From assembly GCA_013817135.1 (NCBI GenBank), contig JACDDF010000001.1, positions 1-22,423 on the forward strand: a stretch of DNA of 22,423 nt, given 5' to 3'. Of this stretch, positions 7,670-15,508 are shown in pieces. This DNA is from Nitrospirales bacterium. GTDB lineage: Bacteria > Nitrospirota > Nitrospiria > Nitrospirales > UBA8639. Numbering within the stretch: the first letter of the stretch is position 1; each line of letters begins with the position of its first letter. The position numbers and the translations under genes were made by a program. The notes below the pieces were generated by a model, which saw nothing but the letters and a program-made list of their open reading frames with translations, was not told where the DNA came from and made no database searches.

Positions 7670-8281
7670 TTACCTGGGAACAATTCGAATAGCTGTACGG
7701 TCATTTACCGTTCCACAGATATATTGGCATATTCCACAACCCACGCATACCGAATCATCTACACGAATGTGATATGAGGCAAAATCCATCGAGAGAGCCT
7801 CCGTAGGACATTTAGAAACACACGCATTGCAGCCGGTTCCTGCCGTACACAGTTTTGCCCAAACTTTCGCCACTCCCATATTCACCTGAAAACGATCCGC
7901 AACAGGTAAAAGGGCCTCGGTAGTACACGCCCCAATACAAGGAAGATCATCACATAATTTGCATGGGGATTCTCCTGGGTAGATAACGGGAGTATCATTA
8001 CTCGATAACACTTGAATAGCGTCGTGAGGACAGACTTCGACGCAATCAGCGCATCCGGTACAGCGCTCCAAAAATAACTTCTCCTCCACTGCCCCTGGGG
8101 GACGAAGCCACCCCGTTTTCTCAGGAATAGGCTGCTCCTTTTTTATCGGGGAAGGAGCATCACGGTGTTTCACGAATTCATGAACAGTCGCGCCAATGGA
8201 AATTGCCGATTGTCGAAGAAACATTCTTCGACCTAATGTCGGATTAGATGAAGGGTGTTTTGACAGATCGGATTCCGACAT
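7670..8281 (-). CDS. Ferredoxin-type protein with four 4Fe-4S clusters (NapG/MauM-like)
   Basis: A 203-residue iron-sulfur protein with 16 cysteines in four groups: 74-77-80-84 (CTGCADCVEVCP), 107-110-115-119, 145-151-154-158 and 179-182-185-189 (CVGCGICQYICG). This fits four 4Fe-4S clusters, as in NapG/MauM-type electron-transfer proteins. The N-terminus has GRRMFLRQSAIS, close to the Tat consensus (RRxFLK), but the hydrophobic stretch after it is short and no clear A-x-A cleavage site follows; either it stays uncleaved and exported, or the RR is a relic as in NapF. Likely role: electron transfer, possibly with the heme subunit or its catalytic partner. It lies 68 bp after the HEXXH gene on the same strand. 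The Shine-Dalgarno is weak (GAAAG), but the start before the RR motif is the reasonable one. Confidence 0.86.
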   Translation of the reverse strand: MSESDLSKHPSSNPTLGRRMFLRQSAISIGATVHEFVKHRDAPSPIKKEQPIPEKTGWLRPPGAVEEKLFLERCTGCADCVEVCPHDAIQVLSSNDTPVIYPGESPCKLCDDLPCIGACTTEALLPVADRFQVNMGVAKVWAKLCTAGTGCNACVSKCPTEALSMDFASYHIRVDDSVCVGCGICQYICGTVNDRTAIRIVPR

Positions 8282-8349
8282 TATGACGCTTTCAATAGTT
8301 TATAAACCCATTCAACCAAATTGGACACGAGGAAAGGGATTTTATGAAT

Positions 8350-9348
8350 TTATACCACCCCAGAGGCCCGCAGCTTATACACCTCTACGCATCTGTCACA
8401 GGACCCATATTCCACATCCCATCCTGGATGGTTTTCGCGAATATAATCTAAGACAAAGCCTTCTAGGGTCTCATCCATGTTTTCTACCCAGGTATAGGTT
8501 GGGAATCGACAAAGGGGACAAGGAAACCCTGGGAGAAGCATGGGCTTGGTTGGCACATCAGGAACTTCACTGTCCTCAACCTCAATGGCTCTCTCGATAA
8601 CTCGTATCGTATCCGAAGCCATTTCTACTAATTCAGCATGCGTGAGATAATCCGCCTGCCAGATCCCTTCAAACACGGATTCCACCTGACCGGGAAGAAT
8701 CTTTCGATACCAGGAACGGAACTCCCGGAACCGATATTCCTTCGAAAACATCGGCTCTTTTCCTGTTCGGGCAATCCGGCTATCGACATGGAGGTTCCAC
8801 AGCACACGGTAACGATTTAAAATCAAATGTTCTTCCCCGGGGTTCAACCCCACTTTTGTGTCAGGATCGTAACCAAAGGCCTCATCTAACATGTCAGAAA
8901 TATGCGTTAACTCATGTCGTAGGTAACGGGTAATGGCTGGATCATAAAATCGCCGGGGGATCAATTTAATTCCTACCCCTTTTTTCCCGGCCTCCTCAAA
9001 TTGGCGGGATAGTTTTTCTTCGACCACCCCCCATTTCCGAAGAACATCAACCCCTTCCTGATCTTCTTTCAATACCCCTCGCACCAACACAATCCCAGTT
9101 TTATCTCGCAAAACCGGGAAGTCATCAAAAGCATCCCGGAGAATTTCAGCAAACCCCCATTTAGCAAATAAATGTTGATAGAGCCGCTTGAACTCTGGAT
9201 CCCGGTCATCAAGAGAAAACTTCTCGTAAATGGGGTCCGCAAACTCATGAAACTCATTAAAATAAGTCGGATCGCCTTCACGCTCAGTCTTTTCAGCAAA
9301 CGAGTCAATCACCTCCTGAAGGAGGGCGGGTTGAAAACGAATTTCCAT
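8350..9348 (-). CDS. Uncharacterised protein with HEXXH motif and two CXXC pairs
   Basis: I do not recognise the family. Residue numbers use the ATG at 9348, chosen because GGAGG stands 8 nt before it; a TTG two codons upstream is less likely. The 332-residue soluble protein has HELTH at 145-149 followed by ISDMLDEAFGYD, a zincin-type zinc motif, so a metallopeptidase-like fold is possible. No certain third zinc ligand is visible; E172, E173 or H174 (PGEEH) and H187 are candidates. The C-terminal part has CPLC (277-280) and CDRC (317-320), two CXXC pairs 37 residues apart that probably form a zinc-ribbon or rubredoxin-like knuckle. There is no signal peptide. It is the first gene of the minus-strand group leading to the ferredoxin and NxrC-like genes, which suggests a maturation or proteolytic role there, but this is inference. 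Confidence 0.8.
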   Translation of the reverse strand: MEIRFQPALLQEVIDSFAEKTEREGDPTYFNEFHEFADPIYEKFSLDDRDPEFKRLYQHLFAKWGFAEILRDAFDDFPVLRDKTGIVLVRGVLKEDQEGVDVLRKWGVVEEKLSRQFEEAGKKGVGIKLIPRRFYDPAITRYLRHELTHISDMLDEAFGYDPDTKVGLNPGEEHLILNRYRVLWNLHVDSRIARTGKEPMFSKEYRFREFRSWYRKILPGQVESVFEGIWQADYLTHAELVEMASDTIRVIERAIEVEDSEVPDVPTKPMLLPGFPCPLCRFPTYTWVENMDETLEGFVLDYIRENHPGWDVEYGSCDRCVEVYKLRASGVV

Positions 9349-9602
9349 GAGCAAAACCTCCGTTTACCGCAAGATCACCACAAGACGAGTTTCGTTTCTC
9401 GAAAGATGATCACCGTAATTTTAAATTCGCATTGATTTGGGAGGTAGCTATCTTGACTCCCCCGAAAAGCGACGTTTAGTATCATAACTAGTTGAATTAT
9501 AGGAATGAGTTTTCCCTTTTGGCAAGAGAGTTCCCTTGATCCATTCCCCAAGCCGTATAACCGCCCATTTATTGTCAATCTGTTTCCGAAGCGAGGAATT
9601 TC
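9349..9602. other. Divergent intergenic region
   Basis: A 254-bp region between two divergent genes. On the plus strand it holds a promoter candidate (9453-9482). For the minus-strand gene I see only the Shine-Dalgarno and no convincing promoter boxes. The sequence GGTGATC occurs twice on the minus strand near 9373 and 9410. No RNA gene is apparent. Confidence 0.5.
9453..9482 (+). promoter_or_regulatory. Possible sigma-70 promoter of the WD40 gene
   Basis: TTGACT (9453-9458) and TAGTAT (9477-9482) with an 18-nt spacer. The -35 box is good and the -10 box moderate. The predicted leader is about 110 nt. Confidence 0.4.
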
Positions 9603-10697
9603 ATGACCCAGCCGACAAGTTCTGACACACTGAGCTCCAATCACGGGTTCATCCATAATCCTGATTCCCAACCCTCACTTCTCATTGATTCACTAGCCTA
9701 TTGGAAAGGCGGTGCTAGGGAACTGAAGTCATTCCGTGGTCACACACAAGAAATATGGGCTGTCTCCTTTTCCCCTGATGGCCTGACACTAGCAAGCGGA
9801 GGGAATGATCGTTTTATCCGGATTTGGGATATTGAAACCGGCCGCCTTCTCCGATCTCTACGAGGCCACACCCTTACCGTTCGAGAAGTCAAGCATAGCC
9901 CTGATGGCCAAATGATCGCTTCAGCAAGTGAAGACCGGACCATTCGGCTTTGGAATCCTCAAACGGGGGAATCCCTTCGATTACTCTTTACTCGTTATGA
10001 CCATGGCGTAACCAGTATTTCATTTTCCCCAGATGGCCTCATGCTCGCTAGGGCTGGCCAAAATAAAGACATTAAAATCTGGGAAGTAACCACAGGCACC
10101 GAACTCATGACGCTCCTTGGGAAGGACCAATACGACCATAATTGGAGCGTCTGCACAGCATTTTCTCCGGACGGAATTCACCTAGTGGCTGGCACCGATG
10201 TCGGGAAAATCAAGCTTTATGAAGTTTTGCCAAGCGGGGAAGAAAAAATTGTTCACAACGGCCATTGGAGAGATGATGCCGACGACGAATCGACCGAAAA
10301 TCGTGGGTTTTACGTAGACGACCAAGGCGGATTTCAAAAGCCCATGGAATATTGGATTGGGGCACTAACCTTCACTCCTGATGGGGGCACCATGATTTCC
10401 GGAAGTCGCGACTGTACGATTAAATTCTGGGACATGCCGACGATGGAAGAACGCCGCACACTGAAAGGCCACTCGGCATGGGTTAGAAATCTTATTGTGA
10501 CCCAGGATGGACAGGTGCTTATCAGCGCCAGTGATGATGGGACCGTCAAAATGTGGGAAATTCAAACTGGACGTCAATTCAGGACGATTCGGTCACACAA
10601 AGGACCGGTCAGGGGGATTACCCTTTCATCTGATGGGAAATACCTCGCCACGGCTGGAAACGACCGCATCATCACCCTCTGGGATGGTGGGGCATAA
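9603..10697 (+). CDS. WD40-repeat seven-bladed beta-propeller protein
   Basis: A 364-residue protein with seven WD40 units at about residues 45-76, 88-118, 133-161, 179-207, 249-277, 289-319 and 331-361. Typical blade text is VSFSPDGLTLASGGNDRFIR followed by IWD, and LW, IW, LY, FW, MW and LW close the other blades. Seven units predict a complete closed propeller, usually a protein-interaction platform. Between blades 4 and 5 lies an insertion of about 38 residues (210-248) rich in Asp and Glu (HWRDDADDESTENRG), which would be an exposed acidic loop. No signal peptide, membrane segment or attached enzymatic domain is present. GAGG stands 6 nt before the ATG. It is the only plus-strand gene in the window and converges on the response regulator gene, so it forms its own transcription unit. 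Confidence 0.9.
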   Translation: MTQPTSSDTLSSNHGFIHNPDSQPSLLIDSLAYWKGGARELKSFRGHTQEIWAVSFSPDGLTLASGGNDRFIRIWDIETGRLLRSLRGHTLTVREVKHSPDGQMIASASEDRTIRLWNPQTGESLRLLFTRYDHGVTSISFSPDGLMLARAGQNKDIKIWEVTTGTELMTLLGKDQYDHNWSVCTAFSPDGIHLVAGTDVGKIKLYEVLPSGEEKIVHNGHWRDDADDESTENRGFYVDDQGGFQKPMEYWIGALTFTPDGGTMISGSRDCTIKFWDMPTMEERRTLKGHSAWVRNLIVTQDGQVLISASDDGTVKMWEIQTGRQFRTIRSHKGPVRGITLSSDGKYLATAGNDRIITLWDGGA

Positions 10698-10745
10698 TCT
10701 ATTTTCCGTCTAAGAAACCCTAAGCGACAAGCACTCATGACGCAG

Positions 10746-10761
10746 CTCTTTTCATAAAGAG
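10746..10761. terminator. Weak hairpin between convergent genes
   Basis: CTCTTT (10746-10751) pairs with AAAGAG (10756-10761) around a 4-nt loop, just after the stop of the response regulator and 48 bp after the WD40 stop. There is no T tract on either side, so terminator function is uncertain. Confidence 0.3.
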
Positions 10762-10763
10762 GA

Positions 10764-12224
10764 CTAATCGTCATCCCGATCGCTCTTCTCAGGATTCGTA
10801 TCGTCGCATGCCCGAACAATTCCATAGCGTTTACATTTTTCCCAAAGCCCTTTTCTGGATAATCCCAAAACCCTCGAGGCCGTCATCCGACTCCACCCTG
10901 TTCGATTAAGTATTTCAAGAATATGCCCCCGTTCAAAATTTTCACGCGCTTCGGCCAAAGTTTCCATCGCCCCATTCTTCACGCCTCTCCTCCCTTCCTG
11001 GTCCCCGCAAAACCCGCATCCTTTTTGCGGTTCACCTCCCGCATATGGACATCGACTCTGTCCACAGAGATCCCAAACCTGGATTTCTTGAGTGTGTTGC
11101 GCCAAAGCCAACGCACGTTCAATGGTATTTTCTAATTCTCTGACATTCCCCGGAAAGGAATACTGCAACAACACCTCGCGAGCTTGCCGTGACAAGGCTT
11201 TTGGTTCTTGGTGATTTCGACCTGACATCGTCTTCAAAAAATGCTGGGCGATCATGAATATATCTTCTCGACGTTCTCGAAGAGGGGGAAGCTGAACCGG
11301 CACCACATTTAATCGATAATAGAGATCCTCGCGGAATCGTCCCTGCTCAACTTCTTTCCGCAAATCTTTCTGCGTTGCACACACCAATCGCACATCCACT
11401 TCAATCGTGTCATTTCCCCCGACGCGTTCAAATTGCCGCTCCTGTAGGACACGAAGCAATTTAATCTGGACCAACGGGGAAATTTCGCCGATTTCATCCA
11501 AAAAGAGCGTTCCCTGATGAGCAAGTTCGAACCGACCATGCCGTTGTCGGAGGGCCCCTGTAAACGCCCCTTTCTCATGCCCAAACAACTCAGCCTCCAA
11601 CAGTGTTTCCGGTAGCGCGGCACAACTCACTTTAACCAACGCATGATTTCGACGTGCGCTATTGGCATGTATGGCATTGGCGATCAACTCTTTTCCCGTT
11701 CCACTTTCACCAACCACTAACACCGTCGCGTCAGTGACCGAGACTAACTTGATCTTTTCCAGCACTTGTCGCATTCGCTCATTTTTTCCCACAATCCCTT
11801 GAAAACTAAATTTCTTTTCCAATTCGTCCCGTAACACCCGATTCTCTTCCCTTAGAGCGACCACTGTGCAGACCCGTTCCACACTCAACAACAATTCATC
11901 CATGGAAAACGGTTTCGTGATGTAATCGTACGCACCGCTTTTCATCGCATCGACGGCCGTGTCAACAGAACCATGTGCAGTAATGACAATCACTTCCGTG
12001 CCAGGGCACTGCTCCCTGCACTGTTTCACAATATGAAGTCCGTCCACTCCGGGTAATCGCAAATCAGTAATCACCAAATTAAACCGTGAAGCCCGCAACC
12101 GCTCCAGTCCCTCCAAGCCGGAACTGGCTTCCTGTACCACATAGCCGATCGCCTTCAGCGCATCCACCATAGAAACTCGCATCAAGGGCTCATCATCAAT
12201 TATCAGGATTGAACCGTGAGTCAT
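10764..12224 (-). CDS. NtrC-family sigma-54-dependent response regulator
   Basis: A 486-residue transcription activator. The receiver domain (about 5-120) has the acidic pair D11/D12 (IIDDEP), the phosphoacceptor Asp54 (VITDLRLPG) and Lys104 (ITKPF). The AAA+ domain (about 142-375) has Walker A GESGTGKE (172-179), the sigma-54 contact loop GAFTGA (219-224), the Walker B FLDE (241-244) and the FPGNVRELEN region (357-366). A Fis-type helix-turn-helix closes the protein (about 433-470, RTGWSRMTASRVLGLSRKGL). Between AAA+ and Fis lies an unusual segment with four cysteines, C387, C392, C403 and C406. Its ATG overlaps the kinase stop codon (ATGA), so the two are translationally coupled and surely a pair. 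Target promoters would be sigma-54 type; I found none of good quality in the intergenic regions here. Confidence 0.95.
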   Translation of the reverse strand: MTHGSILIIDDEPLMRVSMVDALKAIGYVVQEASSGLEGLERLRASRFNLVITDLRLPGVDGLHIVKQCREQCPGTEVIVITAHGSVDTAVDAMKSGAYDYITKPFSMDELLLSVERVCTVVALREENRVLRDELEKKFSFQGIVGKNERMRQVLEKIKLVSVTDATVLVVGESGTGKELIANAIHANSARRNHALVKVSCAALPETLLEAELFGHEKGAFTGALRQRHGRFELAHQGTLFLDEIGEISPLVQIKLLRVLQERQFERVGGNDTIEVDVRLVCATQKDLRKEVEQGRFREDLYYRLNVVPVQLPPLRERREDIFMIAQHFLKTMSGRNHQEPKALSRQAREVLLQYSFPGNVRELENTIERALALAQHTQEIQVWDLCGQSRCPYAGGEPQKGCGFCGDQEGRRGVKNGAMETLAEARENFERGHILEILNRTGWSRMTASRVLGLSRKGLWEKCKRYGIVRACDDTNPEKSDRDDD

Positions 12225-15200
12225 GTGCCTACCTTCACAGGAATGCCCGAACGAGATCGAACCAATGGCAAGCGAATGGTAAACCGAGTTCCTTTCCCCT
12301 CTTCGCTGTCCACCAACATCTCACCTGCATGCCGCTGCACGATTCCCAAACTCACCGACAATCCCAACCCGGTCCCCTCTCCAGTCCCTTTCGTCGTAAA
12401 AAAAGGATCAAAAATATGAGGACGAATCTCTGGAGGTATTCCGCACCCAGTATCCTCAACCTCAATTTCATATCCTTCTTCCTGTTTTCGAGTACGCAAC
12501 GTCACCTGGCCACCTTCGTTTAGTGCCTGAACCGCGTTCAGGACTAAGTTCATAATCACCTGCTCAATCATATGCGCATCGACCATCACCGAAGGAAGTG
12601 TCTCATCATAGAACTTACTCAGAGTAGCATGTTTGACCAAAAATACATGCTCGGTCAATACCAGGACTCGGTCTAAAATTTGATGAAGATCTGTCATGGC
12701 TAATTCCGGTTCGCGTTGCTGGGAAAAATCCAGGAGCTGCCGAACGATGCGTTGAACCCGTCGCAACCCATCCTCCATAAAATGCAAATATTCCTGAGAT
12801 CGCTCAGGCGTCAACGTCCCTTTTCGAATATTGTATAAACAATTCAAAATTCCCCCTAACGGATTGTTGATTTCATGAGCAACCCCGGCGGCCAGCTTCC
12901 CAATGGACGCTAATCGCTCAGAATTCTGCACCTGGCGTTCCAAATGCTTGCGCTCCGTAATATCCCTGGCGATGCCCAATACTCCTGTGTAGACGCCTTC
13001 ATCATTGAGAAGCGGAGCCACACTCACCATCACCGCCCGCAACTCTCCCTCTCGACTGACCACCTCCACTTCGTAGACCTGCTTCGTCCCAAGATCCAGT
13101 GTCTCTTTCAAATACCGGCCACGATACCGCTTGGAGAGTAACGAGAGATACGGCTTACCAATCAAGTCTTCTTTTCGATATCCCCAGGCATCAACTTTTC
13201 CATTGACATAAGTAAACCGTAAATCGACGTCCAAGGTATAAATCACGTCATTCGCATTTTCCAACAAACTTTCGATGTACAGCTTGGCTTGTTCAATTTC
13301 CCGAGTACGCTCAGAGACTTTCTCTTCCAAGACTTCATTGTATCGTTGCAGTTCAGCTTCAAACTTTTTATGCTCGGTAATATCTCGTAACTGGACCATG
13401 ATTGAGGCTCTTCCACCCATATCAATGCGAACCAGATCCATCTCCATGGATTTCATGATGCCTTGCCGATCATAGACTTCAATCTCTGTCGTGGGCACCT
13501 TCGGCTCCTCACCGCTGACCCGCTCCAACAAACTCTGACTGACGACCCGGAACGCCGGTCGAACAAGCTTCACAAAGGAAGCACCCTCTAAATCAAAAGG
13601 GACATACCCTAGAATATCCCGTTCACGGGCGTTAACATCCAGGATCCGGCCTTCCGAATCAACCACAAAGATTGAATCGGCAGCCAAATTAAATAACGCC
13701 TTATATCCCGCCTCTGATTCAGACAATTGTTGGGTTCGTTCGGCCACAATCCCTTCCAGTTGGGTGGTATACCGCTCAACTTCACGCTCCAGAGCCTTTC
13801 GCGCAGTGATATCCCTCACAAATCCTCTCGAATACACCACCAAATGGGTTCCCGGATCCATCAGCGTCGTTGAATGAATTTCCACATCCATCACTTCACG
13901 CGATTGCGTCCGAAAGACGGTTTCGATGGAGCGAGCCCCGCCTAAGGCTAACCCTTGGACGTAAGCCTCCACCCCTTCTCGTTGTTCTGCCGGAACAATA
14001 TTCCAGAGCGACATCTCAAGCATGTCGGCTAGTGAGTATCCCAGCTTCTGCAACTCGGTCGTATTGACATGCACGAACCGCCCTGCGGGATCTAATTGAT
14101 GAATCATTTCCGGAGCATTTTCAATGAGATCACGATATTTCTGCTCCAATCGCCCAATTTCATCCACTTTCTGATTCAACTCAGAAAACGAATGTTGAAG
14201 ATTCTCCGCCATGGCATTAAATGTGTCAGCCAAGCGTTCGATTTCATCACCGGTACGGATTTCAATCTTTTCCGAAAGATTCCCACCTCCAAATTGCTCA
14301 ACTCCTTGCGATAAGACTTGAATGGGCTTCACGATCCGGCCAGCAACCACGACTCCCGCCCCCCACAAGATGACAAAAACGGCGATTCCATAGAAGATGA
14401 CCTTGCTTAATAATTGATCCAGCGGAGCATACGTTTCGGCAGAATCTTGACTGGTCAACATATGCCAGGACTTACCCCCAAAACTTTCCGGAGCAAGTGG
14501 CATCCCCAAGTGTAGAGGAGCATAGCCAACAATGGCATTCGGCATACCATGTGAATCTGGATCAGCAACCAACCACCCGACCCCACCTTGTTGAAACGCA
14601 CTGACCACATCAGAGGGCATCACGTGTTCTTCCAAAGAAAATGCGGGGCAGAGAATCGGCATCCCATCAGAAGCGGTTAACATGGCATGACCAGTTTTCC
14701 CGGCGGCCACTTCAGAAATCGACCGAAATAATGAGTCCCTCCTCAGAAGAATACTAATGGCTCCCACGACATGCTGGCGAAGATCATCCCAAATAGGGAC
14801 ACCAACATTCAGGACATGAGTCCCAAACTCTGGATCAAATGACAAATCGCTCACAAACGCTTGGGCATCTTGATGTTGAACGACGGCCTCCCACCAGAGA
14901 CTCTTTCCATGGAAAAAATTTACTTGTGGGAAGGAGCTCAATACCAGCGCTCCTTGCGTATCGACCACAACTATGGCGAGATAATCCGATTTTCTGATCG
15001 CATGCCATTGAATCAGGTAGTCAGTGGCATATTTGTTCAAAAATACCGGGAACTCATCCATACTGGATTGGATCCGCCAACTTTCCTGCCACTGCTGAAT
15101 AAGGGCCTGAATTTCGTCTGGATTTTTATCAGCATAACTCCGGTTCGAATTTAGGACGGCACTTCGAATAAACGGAATAGTGGCCAGCTGTTGCGCTTCA

Positions 15201-15406
15201 TTGATCCCACGAATAATCTGGGTTTCGACTTTACGAGCCACTTCCACCGCAATCCCCTTCATGGTGATACCGGCGGCTTCCCTTAGTGCCCGTTTTTCTT
15301 CAAAATATGTGAGGAGAAGAGAAAGAATAAGGGGCAAAAGACCAACCAGCACCATAGCCAGGATCGTCTTGCCCTTCAGTTGGAGGGGAAACCCAAAGCT
15401 TTTCAC
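12221..15406 (-). CDS. Membrane sensor histidine kinase with Cache-like sensor, HAMP and three PAS domains
   Basis: A 1061-residue sensor. Order: membrane helix (about 14-35), periplasmic sensor of Cache type (about 40-328; VVVDTQGALVLSS and GHAMLTASDG are typical strands), second helix (about 335-356), HAMP (356-408), PAS 1 (about 424-536), PAS 2 (about 564-678), PAS 3 (about 710-818), each ending in RDIT, then coiled linkers, HisKA with His844 (GVAHEINNPLGG), and an ATPase domain with the N box (953-961), DTGCGIP (985-991), FDPFFTTK (999-1006) and GTGLGLS (1011-1017). It phosphorylates the regulator encoded next to it. The start is GTG with no Shine-Dalgarno of its own; the stop of an 11-codon upstream frame overlaps it. 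The periplasmic part suggests a small-molecule or envelope signal; the ligand is unknown. Confidence 0.94.
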   Translation of the reverse strand: MKSFGFPLQLKGKTILAMVLVGLLPLILSLLLTYFEEKRALREAAGITMKGIAVEVARKVETQIIRGINEAQQLATIPFIRSAVLNSNRSYADKNPDEIQALIQQWQESWRIQSSMDEFPVFLNKYATDYLIQWHAIRKSDYLAIVVVDTQGALVLSSFPQVNFFHGKSLWWEAVVQHQDAQAFVSDLSFDPEFGTHVLNVGVPIWDDLRQHVVGAISILLRRDSLFRSISEVAAGKTGHAMLTASDGMPILCPAFSLEEHVMPSDVVSAFQQGGVGWLVADPDSHGMPNAIVGYAPLHLGMPLAPESFGGKSWHMLTSQDSAETYAPLDQLLSKVIFYGIAVFVILWGAGVVVAGRIVKPIQVLSQGVEQFGGGNLSEKIEIRTGDEIERLADTFNAMAENLQHSFSELNQKVDEIGRLEQKYRDLIENAPEMIHQLDPAGRFVHVNTTELQKLGYSLADMLEMSLWNIVPAEQREGVEAYVQGLALGGARSIETVFRTQSREVMDVEIHSTTLMDPGTHLVVYSRGFVRDITARKALEREVERYTTQLEGIVAERTQQLSESEAGYKALFNLAADSIFVVDSEGRILDVNARERDILGYVPFDLEGASFVKLVRPAFRVVSQSLLERVSGEEPKVPTTEIEVYDRQGIMKSMEMDLVRIDMGGRASIMVQLRDITEHKKFEAELQRYNEVLEEKVSERTREIEQAKLYIESLLENANDVIYTLDVDLRFTYVNGKVDAWGYRKEDLIGKPYLSLLSKRYRGRYLKETLDLGTKQVYEVEVVSREGELRAVMVSVAPLLNDEGVYTGVLGIARDITERKHLERQVQNSERLASIGKLAAGVAHEINNPLGGILNCLYNIRKGTLTPERSQEYLHFMEDGLRRVQRIVRQLLDFSQQREPELAMTDLHQILDRVLVLTEHVFLVKHATLSKFYDETLPSVMVDAHMIEQVIMNLVLNAVQALNEGGQVTLRTRKQEEGYEIEVEDTGCGIPPEIRPHIFDPFFTTKGTGEGTGLGLSVSLGIVQRHAGEMLVDSEEGKGTRFTIRLPLVRSRSGIPVKVGT

Positions 15407-15438
15407 TTTGGTAACATTGAAAAATCCATAAAGAACAT
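15403..15438 (-). CDS. Possible leader peptide upstream of the kinase
   Basis: An 11-codon frame, ATG at 15436-15438, encoding MFFMDFSMLPK. GGAG lies about 4 nt upstream of its ATG. Its TGA overlaps the GTG start of the kinase (GTGA), a layout that permits translational coupling, which would explain why the kinase itself lacks a Shine-Dalgarno. Conservation in relatives is unknown, so this remains a suggestion. Confidence 0.35.
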   Translation of the reverse strand: MFFMDFSMLPK

Positions 15439-15459
15439 CTCACTCCGATAATTTTCTAC

Positions 15460-15489
15460 ATTTTGATGCTCCTTTTTCCTTGATGTCAA
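15460..15489 (-). promoter_or_regulatory. Possible sigma-70 promoter of the kinase/regulator operon
   Basis: On the minus strand a perfect TTGACA (15484-15489) is followed after 18 nt by CAAAAT (15460-15465), a four-of-six -10 box. It lies in the 102-bp space between the secF stop and the kinase start, so the two-component genes may be expressed separately from secDF. Confidence 0.45.
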
Positions 15490-15508
15490 GAAACGGTAAC
15501 AGGGAAGA

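Noticed and set aside
9349..9354. TTG start two codons upstream for the HEXXH protein
   Set aside because: The ATG at 9348 has GGAGG at 8 nt; the TTG would be too close to that site.
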